Shown here piece after piece: positions 1 to 7,891 of a DNA stretch of 25,771 bases. A program made the position numbers and the translations under genes. Every line of letters begins with the position of its first letter. The stretch's first letter is position 1. The stretch spans positions 1 to 25,771 of the forward strand of contig JAEMTW010000003.1 in assembly GCA_016462095.1 (NCBI GenBank). The letters are read 5' to 3'. The stretch comes from Thermoleophilia bacterium. GTDB lineage: Bacteria; Actinomycetota; Thermoleophilia; Gaiellales; F1-60-MAGs149. The notes below the pieces were generated by a model. That model was not told the origin of the DNA, searched no databases, and worked only from the letters and a program-made list of their open reading frames with translations.

Positions 1-877
1 GAGCTGCACCTGGCAACGTGCGCCGCCGTGGATCGGTACGCAACGCCTCGACATCGTCGTGCCCGAGTGTCACGCCGACACGAGCGGCTGCGCGGCGCAA
101 GGCAATCCGCTGCAGCGCTGGCGGAGCGAGGGTTAGGGCCTGGAGGGACACAGAGCCATCATTGCCGATCAGGTCGTCGGCAAGGGCGTCGAGCACCATT
201 CGCTCATCGTCGGCTAGCCCGGCGGCGCGGGCGAGATTGCGCTCGGCACCCGGATGAGCAAGCGCGAGGGCAGGCAGCACGTCGAGGCGAATGCGGTTGC
301 GGGCCGGGCCGGCCTCGAGGTTCGTCGGATCGTCCCGCCACGCAACGCCGCGGCGGCGTAGCTCATCGCGCACGTCGTCGCGAGAACAGTCGATCAGTGG
401 ACGCACCCACTGTCCATCGCGTGGTGGCAGCGCGGTTAGTCCGCGAGCGGTACCCGATGAGGCGAGCCGATAAAGCACTGTCTCGGCGCGATCGCTGAGG
501 GTGTGGCCCGTCGCGATGAGGTCGCCGTCCGCGGCCTTGAGCGCTGCCGCACGACGCACGTCGCGGAGTCGCGACTCGAGGTTGCCGCCCGCGTCCACCT
601 GTCCAGCCACGATGGTCAAGGGAACATCGAGTTCGCTCGTCAGAGCGCGGCAGGCCGCCGCATCTGCATCCGACTCCTCGCCACGAAGCCCATGCTCAAC
701 GTGTACAACGCGCACCGCACAGCCGAGTTCGGCAAGCGTCACGACAAGCAGCGTCGAGTCGGCACCACCCGAGAGCATTGCGACCACTGGAGTTGCGGGC
801 CCGAGTCCGAGTGCACCCGCCCGTTCGGCGATGCGGCTGACAAGCTCAGCGCTCACGCGCCGCCAGCCGACCGGCAT
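1..877 (-). CDS. tilS: tRNA(Ile)-lysidine synthase TilS (3' part outside window)
   Basis: This enzyme would convert the wobble cytidine of the CAU anticodon of tRNA-Ile to lysidine with ATP, in the cytoplasm. I translated the minus strand directly, because the frame runs off the left edge. It shows the N-type ATP-pyrophosphatase loop SGGADS (about residues 36-41), then a VEHGLRGEESDADAA stretch (family HxDHGLR; here Asp is replaced by Glu), and GHTLSDRAETVL followed by a TilS-like middle domain with RNRIRLDVLP. About 290 residues are visible; the C-terminal domain is missing because of the window edge. The start is uncertain: ATG at 877 overlaps the upstream gene by 32 nt and has a weak distant GAGG; GTG at 856 is an alternative. 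It is probably cotranscribed with the upstream hypothetical gene. Confidence 0.93.
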   Translation of the reverse strand, partial: MPVGWRRVSAELVSRIAERAGALGLGPATPVVAMLSGGADSTLLVVTLAELGCAVRVVHVEHGLRGEESDADAAACRALTSELDVPLTIVAGQVDAGGNLESRLRDVRRAAALKAADGDLIATGHTLSDRAETVLYRLASSGTARGLTALPPRDGQWVRPLIDCSRDDVRDELRRRGVAWRDDPTNLEAGPARNRIRLDVLPALALAHPGAERNLARAAGLADDERMVLDALADDLIGNDGSVSLQALTLAPPALQRIALRRAAARVGVTLGHDDVEALRTDPRRRTLPGAA

Positions 878-1346
878 ACGACGTGCCGACCTCGATGTAC
901 TTCGCGTGCAACGCCTCGCGCCGATCCTCATCGCCCTCTGCCTCGGCACGCGCCATGCCAAGCTTGATCTCGCGCAGTCGCTCCTCGAAACGCAGCACAA
1001 CCGTCTGCTCGCCCGTCAGTTCGGCCTGCCGACCAGCGAGCGACAAGAGTCGTGGTCGCCAGAGGGGAGCGAGTCGCTGCAACTCGTCGTGCGTCGGCAA
1101 GGCGGCGTCGAACGCTTCGAGCGCAGCAGGTGCGAGCGCACGCAACGCGTCCGTCGAAAACGGCGCAAAGGGATCATCGGTAAGAGCAGTGGCGACTGCC
1201 GCCAAGACGACGGGCGAAGAGAAATCGAGTGGCGATCCCTCCGCAGCAACCGTTGCCAGCCGCACCAGACCGGCCTCAAACGCAAAATCGCCAAGATCGA
1301 TAGATCCGGCTCCAGCAGGGAGATTGACGGTCTCAGTCATCGCCAT
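846..1346 (-). CDS. hypothetical protein upstream of tilS
   Basis: I do not recognise this 166-residue protein. Its N-terminal two thirds is rich in Ala, Leu and Asp with no predicted signal or membrane segment. The C-terminal third is a charged, probably helical stretch (ERLREIKLGMARAEAEGDED) that could form a coiled coil or helical hairpin. It overlaps the start of tilS, so the two are probably translated together, which hints at a housekeeping expression context but not at a function. ATG codons occur at 1346 and 1340; neither has a good Shine-Dalgarno site. A CACACT box lies 8 nt before the second ATG and could be a -10 element of a near-leaderless transcript. Coding status is supported by a long stop-free frame and the overlap geometry. 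Confidence 0.68.
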   Translation of the reverse strand: MAMTETVNLPAGAGSIDLGDFAFEAGLVRLATVAAEGSPLDFSSPVVLAAVATALTDDPFAPFSTDALRALAPAALEAFDAALPTHDELQRLAPLWRPRLLSLAGRQAELTGEQTVVLRFEERLREIKLGMARAEAEGDEDRREALHAKYIEVGTSYAGRLAARER

Positions 1347-1384
1347 GGAGTGTGGCACGGGTTGCAGTGTTCGCGCAGCCCCAA

Positions 1385-1390
1385 TACGGT
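1385..1390 (+). promoter_or_regulatory. -10 box of leaderless-type start (btpA-like gene)
   Basis: TACGGT ends 7 nt before the ATG at 1398, so transcription would begin at or next to the start codon. No Shine-Dalgarno sequence lies between them. The same geometry recurs at about ten genes in the window. This is inferred from sequence only. Confidence 0.5.
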
Positions 1391-1397
1391 TCCACCT

Positions 1398-2252
1398 ATG
1401 GAAGGCACCCTCGCAGACCAAGCCATGCAGCGCGTCTTCGGTATTTCGAAGCCGCTGATCGGTGTTGTCCACCTGCTCGCGCTGCCCGGTTCGCCGGCCT
1501 TCGACCGCGCCGCGGGCATGCGTCCGATCGCCGAGGCGGCCAAGCACGACGCACAGGTTTGCCAAGAGGCAGGGGTCGACGCGATCATCTTTTGCAACGA
1601 AGGCGACCTGCCGTATCGCGTTGAAGTGACGATGGAACAGTCGACCGCGATGGCAGCCGTCATCGGCGAGATTGCGCCCGAATTGTCGCTCCCGATCGGC
1701 GTCGACATGCTGTGGGACCCATTCGCAACGCTGGCCGTTGGTCGGTCGGTCGGTGCCCGTTTCGTCCGCGAGGTATTTATCGGCGTGTACGAGAGCGACA
1801 TGGGGCAGTTGCGACCCGACCCGGGCGCCGCCTTCTCGTACCGCCACTCGATCGGCGCCGACGACATCGCGGTCTTTACGAACCTGACACCCGAGTTTGC
1901 ATCGCCACTTGGCTCTCGCACCGTCGCCGACCGCGCTCAAGGTGCTCAGTTCTTCGGCTGCGAGGCCGCCCTGATCTCGGGTCCGCGCCAAGGGTCTGCG
2001 TTTCGGTTCGCCGACCTCGAAGAGGCCAAGGCAGCCTGCCCCGATATGCCTGTGCTCGCCAACACTGGCGTACGTCATGACACGGCCGAGCGCATCCTCG
2101 AAACCGCCGACGGCATCATCGTCGGTACCTCGTTGAAGATTGACGGTAAGACGCAGAATCGCGTCGATCCCGAGCGGGCCAAGCGCATGGTCGACCTGGC
2201 GCGTGTGGCACGCGAGCACCACCTCGAGCGCGTCGCCGACGGTAGTGGCTGA
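1398..2252 (+). CDS. BtpA/SgcQ family protein
   Basis: The 284-residue protein matches the BtpA family, a TIM-barrel group named after a cyanobacterial photosystem I biogenesis factor and also containing SgcQ of sugar operons. Visible family features are PLIGVVHLLALPGSP near the N-terminus (residues about 14-28), EAGVDAIIFCNEGDLPY, LPIGVDMLWDP, a RFVREVFIGVYESDMG segment, and the C-terminal barrel edge NTGVRHDTAERILETADGIIVGTSLK. The last segment is typical of a phosphate-binding TIM-barrel end. The biochemical activity of the family is not firmly established, and nothing here indicates photosynthesis, so a metabolic enzyme role is more likely. The ATG at 1398 was chosen because a -10-like box sits 7 nt upstream; the frame stays open far upstream only by chance. 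Confidence 0.86.
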   Translation: MEGTLADQAMQRVFGISKPLIGVVHLLALPGSPAFDRAAGMRPIAEAAKHDAQVCQEAGVDAIIFCNEGDLPYRVEVTMEQSTAMAAVIGEIAPELSLPIGVDMLWDPFATLAVGRSVGARFVREVFIGVYESDMGQLRPDPGAAFSYRHSIGADDIAVFTNLTPEFASPLGSRTVADRAQGAQFFGCEAALISGPRQGSAFRFADLEEAKAACPDMPVLANTGVRHDTAERILETADGIIVGTSLKIDGKTQNRVDPERAKRMVDLARVAREHHLERVADGSG

Positions 2253-2295
2253 TCATCACCGGTCTGATGGCGTAGGCGCTGCGAAGAAGTCAGCG

Positions 2296-3747
2296 ATGGA
2301 ATACTGGACCAGCGTCGCAAATCAGCACAGCGAATACTGGCTCTCGCCAGCGAACCCCGTGCTTCCGCCTACTGCAACATCTGCAGAGAGCATCGCCGAT
2401 GCGTACTGGACGAGCTTGCAGCGGTCGCTGGGTGGCGTCGTCCGCGCCGAGGGCGAGGCGCTCGGTCCGATCCGCCTCGTGGTCGCCAAGGCCGGCATTA
2501 CGATCCTCGCGTTCGACGCCGCCAACGTCATCGAAGTGGAGGGTGGAATCGAGGTTGCCTTCCCAATCATTGGGGGCTCTGCCTGCTCGGCAGCTGCGGG
2601 CCACCTCCGGATCGTTGCTCGTGTCGAAGGCGCCGGCGTCCACCTCGGCGTGATCGTCGACGGCTACCGTCCGCGCTTCGAGCACCTCCACGCGAAAACG
2701 TTTCTTCTTGCAGCTCCGTACACGATGACCCAGCACCTCGTGCACGGCTGGGTGACAAAGCGCAGTCTTCAAGACATCGCCAGCGTGATCGATCCGATTC
2801 CCGTTGCCCCTCCGCCCCTCGACACGAAGGGCCGCCTGAACGGCCTTCAGGTCGGCGTCGTCGGAGCCTCAGGCTACGTTGGACGTCGCCTCGTGCCGGA
2901 GTTGCGCGACCAAGGAGCACGGGTGCGCGCCATCGTTCGTCGCCCCAATCCCGATCTCGAACAGGTCGCCGACATCGAGGTGACGCACGGGGATGCGCTC
3001 GATCGCGAATCGCTCGATCGCGCCTTCGTCGGTCTCGACGTCGTCTACTGGCTGGTGCATTCGATGAGTGCCGGAGGCGATTTTGCCGAACTCGATCGCG
3101 TGGCAGCGCGCAATGCGGCAGCTGCCGCCGCGCAGGCCGGAGTGAAACAGATCATCTATTTGAGTGGACTCGGTGATGACGACCCGGAGCTTTCTCATCA
3201 TCTGCAGAGTCGACACGAAACCGGTCAGATCCTCGCAGAGGGGGTCGTACCTGTCACCACGCTGCGCGCCGCCATGGTCGTAGGCCAAGAGAGCGCCTCG
3301 TTCCAAATGATGCGTGACCTCGTCCACCGGCTTCCAGCGATGGTCACACCGAGTTGGGTGACGACGCGTTCGCAACCGATTGCCTACGCCGATCTGCGCG
3401 ACTACCTCGTCGGCGTCTGCGCACTGCCGGGGGCGTACGGTCGCACCCTCGACGTTGGCGGCCCCGACATCCTCACGTTCCGGGAGATGATGGAGCGGGT
3501 CGCAGTGCTCGCGGGGCGTCGCAAACCGTTCATCGTGCCCGTACCCGTTCTGTCACCGACGCTTTCGTCGCGCTGGTGCGGACTCGTAACTGCTGTCGAC
3601 ACGAATATTGCGCGGCCTCTCGTCGAGGGGTTGCGCAACGAGACGATCTGCCTTAACGACGACATTCTCCGCCTCGTGCCCAAGGAGCGCATGTCGTTCG
3701 ATAACGCCGTTCGGCGCGCCCTGCAGGGTGTGCCGCAGCGCTACTAG
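2296..3747 (+). CDS. NmrA/YbjT-like NAD(P)-binding protein with extra N-terminal domain
   Basis: The 483-residue protein has two parts. Residues about 1-180 form a domain I do not recognise (starts MEYWTSVANQ, Trp/Tyr-rich, no membrane segment, probably beta-rich around residues 60-145). Residues about 184-483 are an atypical short-chain dehydrogenase: GASGYVGRRLV at 190-200 is the dinucleotide-binding loop. IEVTHGDALDRESL, VVYWLVHSM and IIYLSGLG are typical of the YbjT/NmrA-like 'NAD(P)H-binding' group, in which a canonical YxxxK pair is often missing. The gene lies 43 bp downstream of the btpA-like gene and is probably in the same transcript. ATG 2296 is preceded by a weak GAAG. The substrate is unknown; a redox sensor or ubiquinone/lipid-linked reductase is possible. 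Confidence 0.82.
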   Translation: MEYWTSVANQHSEYWLSPANPVLPPTATSAESIADAYWTSLQRSLGGVVRAEGEALGPIRLVVAKAGITILAFDAANVIEVEGGIEVAFPIIGGSACSAAAGHLRIVARVEGAGVHLGVIVDGYRPRFEHLHAKTFLLAAPYTMTQHLVHGWVTKRSLQDIASVIDPIPVAPPPLDTKGRLNGLQVGVVGASGYVGRRLVPELRDQGARVRAIVRRPNPDLEQVADIEVTHGDALDRESLDRAFVGLDVVYWLVHSMSAGGDFAELDRVAARNAAAAAAQAGVKQIIYLSGLGDDDPELSHHLQSRHETGQILAEGVVPVTTLRAAMVVGQESASFQMMRDLVHRLPAMVTPSWVTTRSQPIAYADLRDYLVGVCALPGAYGRTLDVGGPDILTFREMMERVAVLAGRRKPFIVPVPVLSPTLSSRWCGLVTAVDTNIARPLVEGLRNETICLNDDILRLVPKERMSFDNAVRRALQGVPQRY

Positions 3748-3752
3748 GTCGT

Positions 3753-4220
3753 CTACTCGAGCGGCCAGACGAGACAACCGGACTTGCGACGCAACGTACG
3801 TGCGTGCAAGCGAAAGCGCAGCCGACCGTAGCGCTTGCGATCGGGGCCAAAGACGAGCAGACCAACCTCACGCGACTTGGCGACACCGATCGTTGCCGAG
3901 AGTGGGCGTGGCGTGTTGTAGACGAGGTGATGAGCCTTCACGCCTGCCACACTTGCCTCTTCAAGGATCTCGGCAATCTGCTCACGCACCACCGGATTGC
4001 CCATCGTTCGCCGTGCCGCAGCATTCGCATTCGCGACGGGCAGCGTCACCCCGAGACAGACCAACAGGTCTGCGCCAGCATCACCAGCCGACGCAATCGC
4101 CATCGTGATCGCCGCCGCATCGAAACCAATGTCGAGTGAGACCAGCATCACCGGCTTGCGTTTGCTCGGCTCCGGCGCCACCACCGCATCCGGCGCGCGG
4201 CCGCGCACCGCTGTGGTCAT
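3753..4220 (-). CDS. UspA-like universal stress protein
   Basis: The 155-residue protein has the layout of a single UspA domain after a basic, Pro-rich leader of about 20 residues. PVMLVSLDIGFDAAAITMAI corresponds to the first strand and helix. A long helix EQIAEILEEASVAGVKAHHL and the strand VGLLVFGP follow, and the domain ends in SGCLVWPLE, resembling the usual 'CPVLVV' terminus. The nucleotide-binding G-2x-G-9x-G pattern is not clear, so ATP binding is uncertain. Its ATG overlaps the TGA of the upstream zinc-ribbon membrane gene (ATGA, positions 4217-4220), which implies translational coupling. It converges with the oxidoreductase gene with only 5 bp between stop codons. Confidence 0.72.
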   Translation of the reverse strand: MTTAVRGRAPDAVVAPEPSKRKPVMLVSLDIGFDAAAITMAIASAGDAGADLLVCLGVTLPVANANAAARRTMGNPVVREQIAEILEEASVAGVKAHHLVYNTPRPLSATIGVAKSREVGLLVFGPDRKRYGRLRFRLHARTLRRKSGCLVWPLE

Positions 4221-4579
4221 TTGCGATGCGGCGAAATCGTCGGAGTGTAAAGCGACGTTGCCTTCGCAATCATGCGCTTCTTCATAAACGGCATCAACAG
4301 CACGTACCAGAATGCCGCCCCAATCGCAGCGCCCACAAGCAAACCGGGTGTCTTATAGAGATAGAGACCACCGAGGCCGCACAACCCCACGAGTCCGACA
4401 CCAGAGCGCGACAGGTAGCGAAATTGGCGTTGGGTCTTTGCCGCCACCGTCTCCAATATCCGCGCCTCCGAGGCTGTGTCGTACTTCAGCCCGCAGCCCT
4501 GGCAATGGATCAACGCTCCTGCAGTGCCACGTGTTTCTATGCCGCACGCGCATTTGATGACGATCGGAGGAGGAACCAT
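4217..4579 (-). CDS. small zinc-ribbon membrane protein
   Basis: This 120-residue protein combines a short zinc ribbon with a membrane hairpin. Cysteines at 10, 12, 26 and 29 (CAC...CQGC) look like one metal site facing the cytoplasm. A basic linker (KTQRQFRYLSRSG) leads into two hydrophobic segments, about residues 60-75 (VGLVGLCGLGGLYLY) and 79-97 (GLLVGAAIGAAFWYVLLMP). The C-terminus is basic. I know no named family. The TGA overlaps the ATG of the UspA-like gene, so the two are likely made together. A CACACT box ends 6 nt before the ATG with no Shine-Dalgarno site in between, consistent with a leaderless transcript; it is divergent from the permease gene. Confidence 0.72.
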   Translation of the reverse strand: MVPPPIVIKCACGIETRGTAGALIHCQGCGLKYDTASEARILETVAAKTQRQFRYLSRSGVGLVGLCGLGGLYLYKTPGLLVGAAIGAAFWYVLLMPFMKKRMIAKATSLYTPTISPHRK

Positions 4580-4585
4580 ACGGAC

Positions 4586-4591
4586 AGTGTG
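4586..4591 (-). promoter_or_regulatory. -10 box of leaderless-type start (zinc-ribbon gene)
   Basis: CACACT (minus strand) ends 6 nt before the ATG at 4579. It differs from the TANNNT pattern at the first base but keeps the spacing seen at other genes here. Confidence 0.4.
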
Positions 4592-4639
4592 AACGCATCT
4601 CTAGGCAACGGCAAGTGGACGCGCTACGCTTTTACTAGT

Positions 4640-4657
4640 TCCGGATGGAGAGCCGGA
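4640..4657 (+). promoter_or_regulatory. small hairpin in permease leader
   Basis: TCCGG and CCGGA pair around an 8-nt loop just upstream of the Shine-Dalgarno site of the permease. It is short and may be chance, but it lies where it could affect ribosome access. Confidence 0.25.
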
Positions 4658-4676
4658 CATCATCGAAGGAGGAGAC

Positions 4677-6254
4677 ATGCCAGGAGCTGAGGTATCGCTC
4701 GATCAAGTTGGTCTGATTAAGACCATGCAGTGGTACGACGGATTCGTTATTGGACTCGCAGGGCCAGGCTTCATTCTGGCGGGCATCGCTGGGTCCACAC
4801 TTACACTCGGACCAGTCTGGGCGTCGACCATCTGGTTCTTGTCCGCACTCGTTGGTGGACTTTCGGCGTACATCTACTCTGAGCCTGCGGCAATGTTTCC
4901 CGACAAGTCGGGTGGCCTGTCGATGTTCGCCAAGGAAGGTTGGCGCCAACACTTCTCGCTCGCCGGCCCGATTGCGACCTTCGGCTACTGGTTCGCATGG
5001 TCGTCCGTTCTCGCCATCTACGGCGGTATCATCGGCACGCTGCTGCTTTCGCGCTTCAACCCGGACGCGCTCCTATGGTCGACGCCGCTCTTGTTCATGG
5101 ACGTCACCTATCCACGCTTGATCGGTGCTGCCTGCATCCTGGCGTGCTTTTTGTTCAACTACTTCGGCATGCGCCCCGCCGTCTGGTTCTCGTACGCAAC
5201 CGGCATCATGATGGTGCTTCCCGTTGCCGCCTTGGCGTTCATCCCGATCTTCAAGGGACAGCTCAGCAACATTGATTTCGTCTGGAACACCGACACGATC
5301 AACGCGAACGTCGAGTTCTACGGTGGTACGCCAGGTATGGGCCAGGCCATCATCCTCGGCATTGTCTGGTTCTGGGTGATCGCATGGTCCTCGTATTCCC
5401 CCGAGGCCCCCGCAACGTTTTCCCCTGAGTACCACGACACCAAGAGTGATACCCAGAAGGCTGTCGCATCGACCGCCGTCATGGGACTAGTTCTCTGTCT
5501 GCTCCTGCCGCTCACGGTCGTTGCCGCGATCGGCATGGAGGCAATCGCAGCCGACTTTACGTACATCGCGTTCCTCACGACAGCGCTCGACGCAACCGTT
5601 GGTACGTTCCTCGGCGCTGTCTTTACCGTGTTCCTCTGTGCAGGTCTCCTGCTCTCGATGAACACGGCGACGATGGACGGATCTCGCGCCTTGTACGGCA
5701 TGGCGAAAGAAGGCCTTACGATCAGGTGGCTCGGCAAGCTCAACAAGCAGAATGTTCCTGGGCGCGCGATGGCCTTCGACATGCTGCTCAACCTGTGCCT
5801 GTTGTTCATGATGCCGACGCTGCTGTTCACACTGCTCGCCGGCAACATTGGCTACGTGCTTGCGCACATCCTGGCCCTCAGTGGCTTCTTGCTCCTGCGA
5901 CGCGACCGGCCGAACTGGCCCCGCCCAATCAAGCTGGGTGGTTTTTGGATCGCAGCTGCATGGGTCTGCGTGATCGTCAACGTGATCGGCACGATCTTCG
6001 GTGTGATCTACATGAAGTACACCGGCTATCTCGTCGATTGGACGAAGGCAGAGTCGGATCCGACTGGATACATCACGGGCTACTTCTGGCTCGCGATCTT
6101 CGTCTTCGTCGCCACCATGGTGATTGCCGTCGTGGGCTTTGTTATTGCCCAGAATCAAGCTGGAAAGAAGTTCTCGTTCAAGGATCCTTCGGACGAGCAG
6201 CCTTCTGCGCACGCTTATGAACTGATGGGACCGTCGGCTTCTTCGGGCGACTAG
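4677..6254 (+). CDS. APC-superfamily amino acid/polyamine permease
   Basis: The 525-residue protein is a multi-spanning secondary transporter with about twelve hydrophobic segments. The first half shows the APC signature: an unwound first helix region (GFVIGLAGPGFILAGIAGS, about residues 22-40), then SEPAAMFPDKSGGLSMFAKEGW, matching the family's 'E-x-P-x-x-G-G-x-Y' region. Later helices include AIILGIVWFWVIAWSSYSPE and FLGAVFTVFLCAGLLLSMN. It probably imports an amino acid or amine by cation or proton symport; substrate specificity cannot be read from the sequence. A strong Shine-Dalgarno site (AAGGAGGA) lies just upstream of ATG 4677. It appears to be a single-gene unit because a strong terminator follows at 6270, although the next gene, an aldehyde dehydrogenase, could act on the degradation product of the imported compound. 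Confidence 0.9.
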   Translation: MPGAEVSLDQVGLIKTMQWYDGFVIGLAGPGFILAGIAGSTLTLGPVWASTIWFLSALVGGLSAYIYSEPAAMFPDKSGGLSMFAKEGWRQHFSLAGPIATFGYWFAWSSVLAIYGGIIGTLLLSRFNPDALLWSTPLLFMDVTYPRLIGAACILACFLFNYFGMRPAVWFSYATGIMMVLPVAALAFIPIFKGQLSNIDFVWNTDTINANVEFYGGTPGMGQAIILGIVWFWVIAWSSYSPEAPATFSPEYHDTKSDTQKAVASTAVMGLVLCLLLPLTVVAAIGMEAIAADFTYIAFLTTALDATVGTFLGAVFTVFLCAGLLLSMNTATMDGSRALYGMAKEGLTIRWLGKLNKQNVPGRAMAFDMLLNLCLLFMMPTLLFTLLAGNIGYVLAHILALSGFLLLRRDRPNWPRPIKLGGFWIAAAWVCVIVNVIGTIFGVIYMKYTGYLVDWTKAESDPTGYITGYFWLAIFVFVATMVIAVVGFVIAQNQAGKKFSFKDPSDEQPSAHAYELMGPSASSGD

Positions 6255-6269
6255 TTCCTTGTTCTACTC

Positions 6270-6314
6270 GGGCCCTCGGGGTCGGCTTCGGCCGGCCTCG
6301 GGGGCCCATTTTTT
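6270..6314 (+). terminator. rho-independent terminator after permease gene
   Basis: The segment 6270-6307 folds into a 17-bp stem (a few G-U pairs) closed by a C-UUCG-G tetraloop, followed by A and six T residues. Both features are classical for a strong intrinsic terminator. It isolates the permease gene from the aldehyde dehydrogenase gene. Confidence 0.92.
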
Positions 6315-6407
6315 GTTTGTGGAGCGCTTCGATGTGTGCGGCTAGATTTGGACACCACCGATTGGCTACGCTGCCGTCATACGATTGTTGAGGATCGAGG
6401 GGGAGTC

Positions 6408-7838
6408 ATGACGGCAGTGCATCCAGGGGCATTTATCGCGGGCGAGTGGCACGCGGGCGAGGGCGAACTGATCGAGGTTCATAGCCCGTGGGACGACAGC
6501 CTCGTCGGCTCGGTCAATGCGGCTTCGAGTGCGCAGTTGGAGGCTGCCGTCAAGGCTGCTGCCGATGCTTTCCCGGCATGGCGTCGAACACCACTGATGA
6601 CGCGCGTCGACATTTGTCGGCATGCCTTTGAGGTCTGCGAACGTCGCAATCCAGAGATCGCCGAGATGATCACGCGCGAGACCGGCAAGACGATTCGTGA
6701 GGCGATCGAGGAGATGGAAGAGTTCACCGTCGATCACTTCCGTCGCGCCCCCGAAGACGTGATTCGCTACCGCGGTCAGGTCTTGCCCTCCACGCAGGAG
6801 CGCAACGGCTCGAAGCGGATCATGATCGTGCAAGAGCCAATTGGTGTCGTGGCCGCGGTCAGTCCGTGGAACTTCCCCGTCGATATTGCTGGCATCCCAA
6901 TCGTCTATGGCTTGGCGCTCGGTTGCACGCTGGTCTGGAAGCCGTCGGAGATCGCACCAATCTGCGCCAACTTGTTCGTCGAGGTGTTGCACGAGGCGGG
7001 CTTCCCGGCCGGCACGATCAACCTCGTCCACGGGCGCGGCGACATTGGTGGCGAGCTCGTGCGCCACGACTCGGTCGGCACGGTTGTCTTTACCGGGTCG
7101 GTGACGACGGGCGAGAAGGTTGCGCGCGATGCGGGCCTCAAGAACCGTGTGCTCGAGTTGGGTGGTAATGGTCCGCAGATCGTGCGTGCCGATGCGGATC
7201 TAGAGCACGCCGCCGACGCCGCGATTACAGGCTGCTTCTACTTGGCGGGCCAGTGCTGCACGGCCGCCGAGCGCATCCTCGTCCATCGCGACGTGCAGGA
7301 TCGCTTCGTCGAGTTGCTGGTCGAGCGCACGAAGGCGCTCAAGCTCGGCGATCCACTCGATCAGGCGACAGACATGGGCCCAGTCGCGACCGATACGAAC
7401 CTTGTGCGCACGCAGGAGCACATCGCCGACGCGGTCGCCAAGGGTGCCACGGTCGTCTTTGGCGGCGGCTCAGAGGGTCGTTTGCACGAGCCGACAGTGC
7501 TGATCGGTGTCACGAGCAACATGCGCATCGCTCAAGAAGAGACGTTCGGCCCCGTCGCCCCGATCATCATGTTCGACACCGATGACGAGGCAATCCGGAT
7601 CGCCAACGAGACAGAGTTCGGCCTCACCGCCGCGGTCTTCACCGAAGACCTCCGCATGGCCTGGCGCTACGCGGAAGAGCTCTGCCACGGCACCGTCCAC
7701 ATCAACGAAACAACCAACTACTGGGACCAGATGGCTCCGTTTGGTGGTGCCAAGAAGTCGGGTGCTGGTCGCGAGTTGTCGACGCACATTCTGGATGCGA
7801 TGAGTGAGACGAAGCAGATCACGTGGGATGTCTTCTAG
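6408..7838 (+). CDS. NAD(P)-dependent aldehyde dehydrogenase
   Basis: The 476-residue protein is a complete member of the ALDH superfamily, oxidising an aldehyde to an acid with NAD(P)+. Visible catalytic features are SPWNFP with the oxyanion-hole Asn at 155, cofactor Lys in WKPSE (178), the FTGSVTTG cofactor loop (228-235), general base Glu 250 in LELGGNGP, and the nucleophile in GQCCTA (Cys 284 by position, with an adjacent Cys 283). EETFGPVAP and the ending PFGGAKKSGAGRE are also typical. It resembles succinate-semialdehyde and lactaldehyde dehydrogenase-like enzymes, but the substrate cannot be assigned. ATG 6408 was chosen over the upstream in-frame codon at 6336 because it is where family homology begins and a GA-rich Shine-Dalgarno-like stretch (GAGGGGGA) lies just before it. 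Confidence 0.93.
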   Translation: MTAVHPGAFIAGEWHAGEGELIEVHSPWDDSLVGSVNAASSAQLEAAVKAAADAFPAWRRTPLMTRVDICRHAFEVCERRNPEIAEMITRETGKTIREAIEEMEEFTVDHFRRAPEDVIRYRGQVLPSTQERNGSKRIMIVQEPIGVVAAVSPWNFPVDIAGIPIVYGLALGCTLVWKPSEIAPICANLFVEVLHEAGFPAGTINLVHGRGDIGGELVRHDSVGTVVFTGSVTTGEKVARDAGLKNRVLELGGNGPQIVRADADLEHAADAAITGCFYLAGQCCTAAERILVHRDVQDRFVELLVERTKALKLGDPLDQATDMGPVATDTNLVRTQEHIADAVAKGATVVFGGGSEGRLHEPTVLIGVTSNMRIAQEETFGPVAPIIMFDTDDEAIRIANETEFGLTAAVFTEDLRMAWRYAEELCHGTVHINETTNYWDQMAPFGGAKKSGAGRELSTHILDAMSETKQITWDVF

Positions 7839-7847
7839 TCCGCTCGC

Positions 7848-7890
7848 GATCAACTTTGCTTTGGGGCCAGGCCCCAAAGCAAAGTTGATC
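7848..7890. repeat. REP-like perfect palindrome, copy 1 (family A)
   Basis: Two 21-nt arms match perfectly around a single central A at 7869. The arm begins GATCAACTTTGCTTTGGGG. It sits between the aldehyde dehydrogenase stop and one base from the stop codon of the transposase gene on the opposite strand, so it may also act as a bidirectional terminator. A related palindrome occurs twice on the other side of the transposase gene. Confidence 0.95.
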
Positions 7891-7891
7891 G

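Noticed and set aside
501..1397. Upstream extension of the btpA-like frame
   Set aside because: The extension is antisense to tilS and its partner, is Ser/Arg-rich, and lies outside BtpA homology.
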